Assembly (NCBI GenBank): GCA_002706445.1
Contig: PALE01000034.1
Span: 16,026 to 80,025, forward strand
Length of the DNA stretch: 64,000 nucleotides
Source: Erythrobacteraceae bacterium
Lineage (GTDB): Bacteria > Pseudomonadota > Alphaproteobacteria > Sphingomonadales > Sphingomonadaceae
Reading direction: 5' to 3'
Under the pieces are notes generated by a model. That model was given only the letters and a program-made list of their open reading frames with translations, had not been told where the DNA came from and made no database searches. The position numbers were made by a program, and so were the translations under genes. Position 1 is the first letter of the stretch. Each line of letters begins with the position of its first letter. Of this stretch, positions 1 to 7,076 are shown piece after piece.

Positions 1-1250
1 GCCTTTCGGGCGATATTCCGATCTCCGGGGCGAAGAACGCCGCGCTCACTCTTATTCCTTGCGCGCTGTTGACCGAGGAGCCGGTGACGCTGCGCAATTT
101 GCCGCGGCTTGCCGACATCGACGGGTTCCAGCACCTGATGAACCAGTTCGGCGTGATGACCGCGATCCAGGGCACAAGGCCGGAGGATTTCGGCCGCGTC
201 ATGACGATGGAGGCGACCCGCATTACCTCCAGCGTCGCGCCGTATGATCTGGTGCGCAAGATGCGCGCGTCGATTCTGGTGCTCGGCCCGATGCTGGCGC
301 GCATGGGTGAGGCGACCGTCTCGATGCCGGGCGGCTGTGCGATCGGCAACCGGCCTATCGATCTGCACCTGAAAGCGCTCGAAGCCTTCGGCGCGGAGAT
401 CGAACTGACGCAGGGCTACGTCAGAGCCATGGCACCCGACGGCGGCTTGCCGGGGGGCGATTTCGACTTCCCCGTCGTGTCTGTCGGCGCGACCGAGAAT
501 GCGCTGATGGCGGCGGTTCTCGCCAATGGCACAAGCCGTCTGTTCAACGCAGCGCGCGAGCCGGAAATCGTCGATCTGTGCAACCTCCTCGTTGCCATGG
601 GTGCAGAGATCGAAGGTATCGGTTCGAGCGATCTCACCATCCACGGCGCGAAGCGGCTCCACGGTGCGACTTATCGGGTCATGGCCGACCGTATCGAAGC
701 CGGCTCCTACGCTTGCGCTGCGGCGATTACCGGCGGCGAAGTGCGGCTTGTCGGCGCGAATGCGCACGATATGGCCTCGACCATCCACGCGCTGCAGAAG
801 ATCGGGCTCGATGTGACGCACGATGCCAAGAGCGTGACCGTCGCAGCCAACGGCCCGCTCAAGCCGACCGACCTCACCACGGCTCCGTTTCCGGGACTAG
901 CGACCGATATGCAGGCCCAGCTGATGAGCCTGCTGTGCAAGGCCGAGGGTACGAGCGTGCTCAAGGAAACGATTTTCGAAAACCGTTTCATGCACGTACC
1001 CGAACTCACTCGCATGGGGGCCGACATTTCGACCGAGGGCCGCACCGCCATCGTAAAGGGTCCTGTGCAGCTGACCGGCGCGGAAGTCATGGCGACCGAT
1101 CTGCGCGCATCGATGAGCCTGATCATCGCCGCGCTTGCTGCCGAGGGCGAGACGACGGTGCGGCGTATTTATCACCTCGACCGCGGCTACGAGCGGCTGG
1201 AGGAAAAGCTCCAGCTGGTCGGCGCCGATATCGAGCGGGTCGACGACTAG
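1..1250 (+). CDS. murA: UDP-N-acetylglucosamine 1-carboxyvinyltransferase, 5' partial
   Basis: This enzyme transfers enolpyruvate from PEP to UDP-GlcNAc, the first committed step of peptidoglycan precursor synthesis in the cytosol. The reading frame is open from base 3, so the N-terminus lies outside the window. By comparison with E. coli MurA, about a dozen residues are missing. The first visible residues contain the conserved SGAKNAA motif. The PEP-binding cysteine is in GGCAIG (Cys codon at 336-338), the position of E. coli Cys115, so the enzyme is not of the fosfomycin-resistant Asp type. About 415 residues are visible, close to the usual length. The gene stands alone and no terminator is visible after it. 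Confidence 0.96.
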   Translation, partial: LSGDIPISGAKNAALTLIPCALLTEEPVTLRNLPRLADIDGFQHLMNQFGVMTAIQGTRPEDFGRVMTMEATRITSSVAPYDLVRKMRASILVLGPMLARMGEATVSMPGGCAIGNRPIDLHLKALEAFGAEIELTQGYVRAMAPDGGLPGGDFDFPVVSVGATENALMAAVLANGTSRLFNAAREPEIVDLCNLLVAMGAEIEGIGSSDLTIHGAKRLHGATYRVMADRIEAGSYACAAAITGGEVRLVGANAHDMASTIHALQKIGLDVTHDAKSVTVAANGPLKPTDLTTAPFPGLATDMQAQLMSLLCKAEGTSVLKETIFENRFMHVPELTRMGADISTEGRTAIVKGPVQLTGAEVMATDLRASMSLIIAALAAEGETTVRRIYHLDRGYERLEEKLQLVGADIERVDD

Positions 1251-1377
1251 CTTCGCCTTATGCTGGCCTGCAAATTGCGACGGTCCGACCTTCCGGTGCT
1301 CACGACCATCAAGGTCGCTGCGCGCCGGGTGCCGGCCCCTCACAATTTTCGGCGAAGCCTAAGCCAAAGCTGAATTA

Positions 1378-1602
1378 CTACCGGGCGACCAGCCACACCC
1401 GGATTGCGCTGGCGAGACCGGGCGGCGTTTCGGCCCTGATCCGCTCCGCATCGATCCGCGCGACCAGCGCGCTCACCGGCAGTTCCTCCTGCTCGGCAGC
1501 GGATTTGAGCATGTCCCAGAACAGCGGTTCGAGGCTGATCGAGGTCTTGTGCCCGTCGATCGCGATCGAGCGTTTGACCGGCGGGTGATAGGGCGGTGTC
1601 AT
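1378..1602 (-). CDS. Ribbon-helix-helix domain protein (RHH_4-like)
   Basis: This 74-residue protein has the pattern of the short alphaproteobacterial ribbon-helix-helix family: a basic beta strand (KRSIAIDGHKTSISLE), then helix WDMLKSAAEQEE and helix VSALVARIDAERI, ending in a conserved ASAIRVWLV segment. Such proteins usually dimerise and contact DNA through the strand. The target here is unknown. The gene is divergent from a LuxR-type regulator gene. The shared intergenic region holds three AAGTTGACA copies and a palindrome, which are plausible binding sites. No toxin-like partner is adjacent. The family call is fairly safe; the regulatory role is inference. Confidence 0.8.
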   Translation of the reverse strand: MTPPYHPPVKRSIAIDGHKTSISLEPLFWDMLKSAAEQEELPVSALVARIDAERIRAETPPGLASAIRVWLVAR

Positions 1603-1659
1603 AACGCCGATCTAGCAGGCGAGAGAGCCGGCTGCGCGGTGTTTTTGCAATTGCGAAGA

Positions 1660-1686
1660 AAGTTGACAAAGTTGACACGGTGTCAA
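1660..1686. promoter_or_regulatory. Tandem AAGTTGACA repeats overlapping a TTGACAC palindrome
   Basis: AAGTTGACA occurs twice in direct tandem (1660-1668 and 1669-1677). The second copy overlaps an inverted repeat, TTGACAC-G-GTGTCAA (1672-1686). A third copy lies at 1741-1749. The core TTGACA also matches a sigma-70 -35 box on both strands. The element sits in the 322-base gap (1603-1924) between the divergent RHH and LuxR/DUF4019 genes. An operator role is inferred from the repeats and position. Confidence 0.55.
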
Positions 1687-1743
1687 GCGCCCCTTTCGGC
1701 CTTAAGGCATTGATAAATAGGTGACAATGTATGAATATCGAAG

Positions 1744-1772
1744 TTGACACTTTGCCGTGCGAAAACAGTATG
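1744..1772 (+). promoter_or_regulatory. Possible promoter of the LuxR/DUF4019 gene
   Basis: A perfect TTGACA at 1744-1749, inside the third AAGTTGACA copy, is followed after 16-17 bases by CAGTAT/AGTATG, a weak -10 match. It lies about 150 bases upstream of the ATG at 1925. The rest of the 1603-1924 gap shows no further clear signal. The -10 match is poor, so this is tentative. Confidence 0.35.
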
Positions 1773-1924
1773 GGCATAGCGGCCGGGCAACCGAAAGCGA
1801 CGATGGGAAAGAGCAGACGGCACCCTATCGCGGGCCGGCCCTGTAGGAAAATCATGTGCTTCGCACCGCGCGCTACAAGAAATTTGGGGTGGCCGCAGGC
1901 GACCCAAAGCGCCAGATTGGGCGC

Positions 1925-2683
1925 ATGGATGCCGCGCTCGACACGCTGACCGACAAGGAAAAGGAAACGCTGCGGCTGATCGTGCGTGGGCACGATGCCA
2001 AGTCGGCGGCGAGCGCGCTCGACCTGTCGGTCCACACGATCAACGAACGCTTGCGATCTGCGCGCCGCAAGCTCGACGTGACGAGCAGCCGCGAAGCTGC
2101 CCGGCTCCTGCTCGAAAGCGAAGGCGCAGCCACCGACACAGACCCCGAAAATCTTGGGTACAAGCATTTGGGGGATGCCGAAACGCCCCCGAATGCCGAT
2201 CCTTCCTCCGTCACCGCACAGCCCGATCACCGTGCGGTATGGATAGGAGGAATTGCCATGATTACCGCACTTACCCTTGCTCTCGCCCTTGCTGCGCCGG
2301 GACCGTTCGGGGCTGTCGAACCCGACGACGATCAACGTGCCGCGGCGATTGCCGCAGCCGATGCCGAGCGCGAAGCCGCTGCGCGCCAATGGCTCGCGCT
2401 GGTGGACCGATCGGATTGGGAAGCCAGCCATGCTGCCACCGCAAGCAGTTTCCGCGCAGCCAATACCGTCGCGCTGTGGGAGGAGGCGTCGCAGCAGGTG
2501 CGCGCTCCGCTCGGCGCTGTGCTGTCGCGCCGACTGGTTTCGGTCCAGATCGTGCCGAGCGACGAAGGCTATGAAGCCGTGCGCTTCGAAACCGACTTCG
2601 AACATCGCAAAGGCGTGATCGAATCGCTCACATTGCGCCGCGAAGACGGTGTGCTCCGCGTGTCGGGATATTACATCGACTGA
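1925..2683 (+). CDS. Membrane-tethered LuxR-type HTH protein with DUF4019 domain
   Basis: The predicted protein has 252 residues. Residues 8-64 form a LuxR/FixJ-type HTH (TDKEKETLRLIVRGHDAKSA, then SVHTINERLRSARRKL). A variable linker follows, then one membrane segment at about 105-126, and a C-terminal DUF4019-like domain (about 139-252) that would lie outside the cytosol. There is no receiver domain. This looks like a one-component regulator whose DNA-binding head is anchored in the membrane. I chose ATG 1925 because the HTH begins right after it; a GTG at 1856 would add 23 residues that do not look conserved. The ligand and targets are unknown. AAGTTGACA repeats lie upstream. Confidence 0.85.
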   Translation: MDAALDTLTDKEKETLRLIVRGHDAKSAASALDLSVHTINERLRSARRKLDVTSSREAARLLLESEGAATDTDPENLGYKHLGDAETPPNADPSSVTAQPDHRAVWIGGIAMITALTLALALAAPGPFGAVEPDDDQRAAAIAAADAEREAAARQWLALVDRSDWEASHAATASSFRAANTVALWEEASQQVRAPLGAVLSRRLVSVQIVPSDEGYEAVRFETDFEHRKGVIESLTLRREDGVLRVSGYYID

Positions 2684-2737
2684 AAACGGGCGGGTTCGGG
2701 CCGCGCTTTTCGGGTGGGCCGCTTCAGCTCGCCCAGA

Positions 2738-3397
2738 TCAGGCGGCGCGAGCTTTTGCCAGCAGGCGGGCAAAGCCGTTCGAGCGGCCCCGACCATAGGG
2801 CTGGAGGTGCAGCGCGCACAGCGCCAGTTCCTCGGTGCTCAGCGGGTGCTGGAAGCGCAGGCCGTGGCGCCCACCTTCAGACCAGCGCACCTGCGCCAGC
2901 TGCGGCGGCAGGCCTTCGAGGTTGAAACCAAGCAGGCGGCTGGGCCCGTAGTCGGCCTGGCTGGCGATCTTCGCGCCTTCGCAGGAAATGTCGAGCAGCC
3001 GAACATCGGTGCGCTTGCGTCCCTCGTCGATGCGCACGGTCCCCGGGATCGAGAGGCGCAGCGGGCGCACCTGATGCGGCGATTGTTCGCGCAGGAAGGC
3101 ATCGACGGTAATCTCGCCGCCGAAACGGTATCCGGCCTGACGTTTGCCGGTCCATATCCGTTCGACCGGATAGGTGAGGTCATTGGCAAGCTGCAGCAGC
3201 GTGCGTGGCTCCGGCGGCACATCATGCATGAAGCCGAGGCCGACGCCCAGTTCGGACACGTCACGGATGAGGCATAGATATTCGCCCGTCTCGCACACCA
3301 GCTTGGCGCGCCGAAGCATCAGCGCGGCCGCGCGCGAATAGTGCGTTTCGGTCCCGCCCGGAGCGGCCCCTGCATTTGCTGTCTTGCGTGTGTCCAT
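2738..3397 (-). CDS. PilZ domain-containing protein
   Basis: This is a cytosolic protein of 219 residues with two PilZ-like halves. The first has an RRAKLVCETGEYLC strand followed by DVSELGVGLGF. The second has RPLRLSIPGTVRID and a LLDISCEGAKIAS segment, the usual D/N-x-S-x-x-G core. PilZ domains bind cyclic di-GMP or act as degenerate partners. The canonical RxxxR plus D/NxSxxG pair is only partly clear, so c-di-GMP binding is uncertain. The start at 3397 is supported by an upstream GGGAAG; an in-frame start 13 codons further out is less likely. No operon partner is evident. Confidence 0.75.
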   Translation of the reverse strand: MDTRKTANAGAAPGGTETHYSRAAALMLRRAKLVCETGEYLCLIRDVSELGVGLGFMHDVPPEPRTLLQLANDLTYPVERIWTGKRQAGYRFGGEITVDAFLREQSPHQVRPLRLSIPGTVRIDEGRKRTDVRLLDISCEGAKIASQADYGPSRLLGFNLEGLPPQLAQVRWSEGGRHGLRFQHPLSTEELALCALHLQPYGRGRSNGFARLLAKARAA

Positions 3398-3539
3398 TGC
3401 TCTTCCCGCCATCTCCCGAGGGAGTCCCTTAGGCAAAAATAACCTTTGCTAAGCGAAGGTAGCCGAGCGTGCTTAATTTTCGGTAAAACGCAGGCTAGGC
3501 CTGCCGCGCAGGGAGTGCGGCTCGGCGCAGGAAAGCAGC

Positions 3540-4445
3540 CTATTTCTCGCGGAATCCCGCCAGTGCGACCAGCGCCAGCATGACCACTGCGACCGACATC
3601 GACACCGCATAATTCACCACGATGCTGAGCGAGGGGAATTCGACATTGCGCACCGCGTAATGGATGAAGGGAGCAATCGTTCCCGCGGTTGCTATCAAGA
3701 CTCCGGCCAAAGCGTATTTGCGGCGCGATGCCTCGATCATGGGGATGCAGATGAGGAACATCACCCCTGCCAGAATGATGCCGAAGAACTGCATCGCCGA
3801 TGCCAGCGGTGTATAGCCTGCAAGCCTGAGCGTCTCGGCCCCGTCAGCCCATTCAACCGCCGCCACGCTGAACTTCACTGTTGCAAAAAGGCTGAGCAGC
3901 GTCAGCCCGGCAAGGGCGATGGCGCGCATCAGATCGAGTTTGCTCTGCGTCACCGAGCCTTCGACGTCGATCGCCAGCACCTTGGCGAGCCTTTCGACAT
4001 CGAAGGCCCAGCGTTCGTCGCTGATCGTGATGGCGTTACGATTGGCAAGATCGGCAAGACGCGGCGGCAATTCCTCGCGGCGCGGCATGGTCGCCCCGCC
4101 GATCAGGACAGGTACGACGACGATGCCGCCTGCAAGCGCCGCTTCGATTTCGCGCACGACATAATCGTTCTCGTCCGAAAGACGCGCATTGCCCTGATCA
4201 TCGACCGCGTTCAGCCAACCGCCGCCGATGACCACGATTACCGCGCAGGCCTGTTCGATGCGCTCGACGATGACCTGTTCGAAATCCGCGCCATAGTCGA
4301 TGCCGGTGACATCGCGGAAAACGCGCTCGCTGCCGAAATGGCGGGTCAGCGAATCCGCAAGCCGCCCCGCGAAGCCCTGCGCATCGCTGCGCCGGTAATT
4401 GACGAAGACCTTGTCTTTCGCCGTCTTGCGCCACGGCAATTGCAT
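3540..4445 (-). CDS. TIR domain protein with four C-terminal membrane segments
   Basis: The protein has 301 residues. Residues 12-155 are a bacterial TIR (TIR_2-type) domain: VFVNYRRSDAQGFAGRLAD at 13-31, VFRDV at 42-46, VIVVIGGGWL at 69-78 and DYVVREIEAAL at 94-104. Glu99 falls where the catalytic glutamate of NAD-cleaving TIR domains is found, so NADase activity is possible but unproven. Four hydrophobic segments follow at about 174-194, 216-236, 244-262 and 276-296. The gene lies just downstream of phaB on the same strand with 25 bases between. No nuclease, STING, Thoeris or other known defence partner is adjacent, so the role (defence, stress or signalling) is open. Confidence 0.85.
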   Translation of the reverse strand: MQLPWRKTAKDKVFVNYRRSDAQGFAGRLADSLTRHFGSERVFRDVTGIDYGADFEQVIVERIEQACAVIVVIGGGWLNAVDDQGNARLSDENDYVVREIEAALAGGIVVVPVLIGGATMPRREELPPRLADLANRNAITISDERWAFDVERLAKVLAIDVEGSVTQSKLDLMRAIALAGLTLLSLFATVKFSVAAVEWADGAETLRLAGYTPLASAMQFFGIILAGVMFLICIPMIEASRRKYALAGVLIATAGTIAPFIHYAVRNVEFPSLSIVVNYAVSMSVAVVMLALVALAGFREK

Positions 4446-4470
4446 CGTGAGCCCGCCCCCTCGCGCGCGA

Positions 4471-5193
4471 TCAGTACATGTGCTGGCCGCCGTTGATGCT
4501 CATGGTCGAGCCGGTCATGAATGCGCCGTTTTCGGACGTGAAGAAAGCGACACCGCGCGCGATTTCCTCGGCCTGTCCCAGACGGCCGACAGGGATTTTG
4601 GCTACGATCTTTTCGAGCACCGGCTCGGGCACGGCGGCGACCATGTCGGTGTCGATATAGCCCGGCGCGATGGCGTTCACGGTGATCCCGAATTTCGCGC
4701 CTTCTTGCGCCAGCGCTTTGGTAAAGCCGTGGATGCCTGATTTGGCGGCGGCGTAATTGACCTGCCCGTACTGGCCCGCCTGCCCGTTGATCGAGCCGAT
4801 ATTGACGATGCGGCCCCACCCGCGCTCGCGCATGCCGGGGAAGGTCGCTTTTGCCATGTTGAAGCACCCGCCGAGATTGATGCGCATGACGTCGTTCCAG
4901 TCGTCATAGGTCATCCGGTGGAGCGTGCCGTCGCGCGTGATCCCCGCGTTGTTGACGACGATGTCGATCGCGCCGTGCTTCTCGGCGACCATGGCGCAGC
5001 CTTCGATACAGGCTTCGTGATCGCCGACGTCCCATTTGTAGGAAGGGATGCCGGTTTTCTCGGTGAAGGCCTGTGCTGCGGCATCATTGCCGCCGTAATT
5101 GGCGATGACGGTATGGCCCTGACGCTGGAGGCGGTTGCAGATAGCCTCCCCGATCCCTCGCGTCCCTCCGGTGACGATGGCTACCCGGCTCAT
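4471..5193 (-). CDS. phaB: Acetoacetyl-CoA reductase (PhaB-type SDR)
   Basis: A 240-residue short-chain dehydrogenase that most likely reduces acetoacetyl-CoA to (R)-3-hydroxybutyryl-CoA with NADPH for polyhydroxybutyrate synthesis. It shows the cofactor loop TGGTRGIG near the N-terminus, NNAG, the catalytic Ser in NIGSING and the YAAAK active-site pair. The IAPGYIDTDM and TMSINGGQHMY segments are typical of PhaB; FabG is the main alternative. No phaA or phaC is adjacent, but a PHB depolymerase and two thiolases lie elsewhere in the window. The TIR gene follows 25 bases downstream and might be co-transcribed. Confidence 0.9.
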   Translation of the reverse strand: MSRVAIVTGGTRGIGEAICNRLQRQGHTVIANYGGNDAAAQAFTEKTGIPSYKWDVGDHEACIEGCAMVAEKHGAIDIVVNNAGITRDGTLHRMTYDDWNDVMRINLGGCFNMAKATFPGMRERGWGRIVNIGSINGQAGQYGQVNYAAAKSGIHGFTKALAQEGAKFGITVNAIAPGYIDTDMVAAVPEPVLEKIVAKIPVGRLGQAEEIARGVAFFTSENGAFMTGSTMSINGGQHMY

Positions 5194-5251
5194 GCTCGAC
5201 TCTCCCTCATTGCGTTTGAGTCGAGATTAGCGGGGGCTTGCCGTCTGGCAA

Positions 5252-5277
5252 CAAAAAACCCCGCCGGTGGGCGGGGT
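5252..5277 (-). terminator. Rho-independent terminator of the gene at 5316-6122
   Basis: On the minus strand, an ACCCCGCC...GGCGGGGT hairpin with a short loop is followed by a run of six T (plus-strand A-run at 5253-5258). It lies about 40 bases after the stop of the minus-strand gene at 5316 and separates that gene from phaB. Confidence 0.9.
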
Positions 5278-5315
5278 GCTGTCCAGCCCGCTGGAGGCTG
5301 GGGAGAATGTGGAGA

Positions 5316-6122
5316 TCAGAAGCGGATTTGCGTCCCGACATAGACAGCCTGGCTGTCCTGCACCGAATTGGTTAGCGGGTCGAGGCGGTCGCGCTCTTGC
5401 GACAGGCGCACACCGGCGGTCACGTCAAGATTGGGCGACAGGCGGAATGCGCCGCCAACGTCCACGGTCTGCGATCCCAGCGCGTCGAGCGTGTTGGGCG
5501 AACGGCCTGCGATGGCTTCGTCCTCAAGCTCGATCCGCGGTTGGAGGCGGCTCGGCTTGTCTTCGCGCGTCGGCTGAGCGGGCGCGAATTCGGCAAGGTC
5601 GGGCATCGAGATGTCGCGCAGATTGTCTGCGACGGCTGCGCGACCCGATGCGGGTGTGCTGGCCTGCAGTCGGGCGAAGCTCTGATAACCGCGGGCCGTG
5701 CCGAGGTTGAAGCGGCTGGCCTGCAATCCGGCGATGCCGGTTCCGGTGCCGGGTGCCATATCGCCGGCCTTGCGAACCGAAATGGCGCGAGCCGTGTTGC
5801 CATCGACGCGAACGGCGACGGTAATAGTGCGTTCGCTATCGGCGGCGCTTGCACCAACCGGCGTGAAGCGGATGCCACGTTCGCGCGACTTTTCGGCGAC
5901 ACGGGCAGCAAGGTCGGGGTCGACCGATGCGGGGGTGAACAATTCGAAAGCGCCAGCGCCGTTCGCGCTGCCAGCCCCGTTCTCCGAACCCAGTCCGACC
6001 ACGGCCAGACCGGCGGACGGCAGAGCGAGCATGAGCGCCGCACTTGCACCCAGCACGGGCGCGGCAAGCCGCGACAGCTTGCGCTGCCTTCCCGTAGTCT
6101 GAATGTCAGTCCGTGCCATCAT
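5316..6122 (-). CDS. Secreted protein of unknown function, possible outer-membrane strand at C-terminus
   Basis: I do not recognise this 268-residue protein. It has a basic start and a hydrophobic segment at about 18-43 that could be a signal peptide. A Gly/Ala/Ser-rich stretch follows, then a region with an ERTITVAVRVDG strand. The last 50 residues alternate polar and hydrophobic residues (GGAFRLSPNLDVTAGVRLS, then AVYVGTQIRF) and end in Phe, as many outer-membrane beta-strand proteins do. It is too short for a full porin. Two adjacent ATG codons start the frame. The gene has its own terminator, and a 436-base gap separates it from the next gene. Confidence 0.6.
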   Translation of the reverse strand: MMARTDIQTTGRQRKLSRLAAPVLGASAALMLALPSAGLAVVGLGSENGAGSANGAGAFELFTPASVDPDLAARVAEKSRERGIRFTPVGASAADSERTITVAVRVDGNTARAISVRKAGDMAPGTGTGIAGLQASRFNLGTARGYQSFARLQASTPASGRAAVADNLRDISMPDLAEFAPAQPTREDKPSRLQPRIELEDEAIAGRSPNTLDALGSQTVDVGGAFRLSPNLDVTAGVRLSQERDRLDPLTNSVQDSQAVYVGTQIRF

Positions 6123-6558
6123 CAGCCCTGCTTCTATCCCGGCGTCTTGCGACTCGCCCTATTCAAATACGGCCATAATGACCGTTTCTTGCCTGAACCT
6201 TGGCTGAGTATTTCCCCCAAGGCCAGCGACTCGGTGCTTTACCGGTTAAAAAGGATAGGTTTGTGACAGCGCCGATGGCAATCTTTTCCACAAGAGCGCA
6301 GTGGCTTAGCTGATCAACTGTTGCGTCCAGCACACAGCAGCCGATGCGAATCGACCGGAATTGGCGCATTGCTTGTCACAACGAAATTGCGGGCGGTGCA
6401 GCAAAAGGCGAAGGCGACAGCGAAGAACGGGCGCTGCCCGGACAGGTTCAGCCGCGATACAGCCGCCGGGTTGTTAGCAGGGCATGCCTCTGCTTCGGGC
6501 CTTGCCGCATGGGGCAGGCCCGTTATAGAGCAGCGCAAGAGCCAAACGAAGGACACAG
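6123..6558. other. Divergent intergenic region, 436 bases
   Basis: This gap separates the minus-strand secreted protein gene from the plus-strand DUF3576 lipoprotein gene, so it should hold both promoters. For the lipoprotein gene, TTGCCG (6502-6507) and TATAGA (6524-6529) with 16 bases between form a plausible promoter. A CCTTGG/CCAAGG inverted repeat lies at 6198-6222. No coding region with convincing features and no RNA gene is visible. Confidence 0.4.
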
Positions 6559-7017
6559 TTGTCAGTGACACGCGCAAAAACCGCCATTTCGCACTCAACC
6601 CGCATCATCGCTGCGCTCGGCGCGGTGGGCCTGCTGGCCGCATGCGGAGGCAATGACCGCCCGCGCACCGAGCTTGCAGCGGCGCAGGTCAACACGATCG
6701 GCGTCAACGCCTATCTCTGGCGCGGTGCGCTCGACACGCTCAGCTTTGCCCCGCTCGCATCGGCGGACAGCGCCGGCGGCGTGATCGTGACCGACTGGTA
6801 CACCAACCCTTCGAACCCCAATGAGCGGGTCAAGGTGATGGTGACGATCCTCGACCAGGACTTGCGCGCCGACGCGCTGCGCGTCTCGGCGAGCCGTCAG
6901 GTCGCACAGGGTGGCAGCTGGGTTGAAGCGCCGGTGCAGGCGGCAACGGTGCAGAAGCTCGAGGACATTATCCTCACCCGCGCCCGTGATCTGCGCCGCA
7001 AGGCCGTGCAGGGCTAA
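6559..7017 (+). CDS. DUF3576 family lipoprotein
   Basis: A 152-residue lipoprotein. The N-terminal signal ends in the lipobox LLAAC at about 25-29, followed by GGN, so the mature protein should be lipidated and sent to the outer membrane. The conserved [21 protein letters not shown] and [19 protein letters not shown] segments match DUF3576, an alphaproteobacterial family of unknown function. TTG at 6559 is chosen because AAGGA lies five bases upstream; GTG 6565 is the alternative. The leuS-lptE-holA group follows at once, so it may be the first gene of that operon. Position next to lptE hints at an envelope role, which is inference. Confidence 0.88.
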   Translation: MSVTRAKTAISHSTRIIAALGAVGLLAACGGNDRPRTELAAAQVNTIGVNAYLWRGALDTLSFAPLASADSAGGVIVTDWYTNPSNPNERVKVMVTILDQDLRADALRVSASRQVAQGGSWVEAPVQAATVQKLEDIILTRARDLRRKAVQG

Positions 7018-7076
7018 ACACCCCTTCTGCGCCAAAGTCCTTGCACAGTTGCGCAGGGGCATTAGCGAGCATTTCC

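Noticed and set aside
578-1588. 336-codon frame overlapping murA
   Set aside because: It is out of frame with murA, Arg-rich, and runs across the murA stop into the RHH gene.
3540-4445. Known anti-phage system such as Thoeris or a CBASS TIR-STING
   Set aside because: No ThsA, cyclase, STING or other partner gene is adjacent; neighbours are phaB and a PilZ gene.
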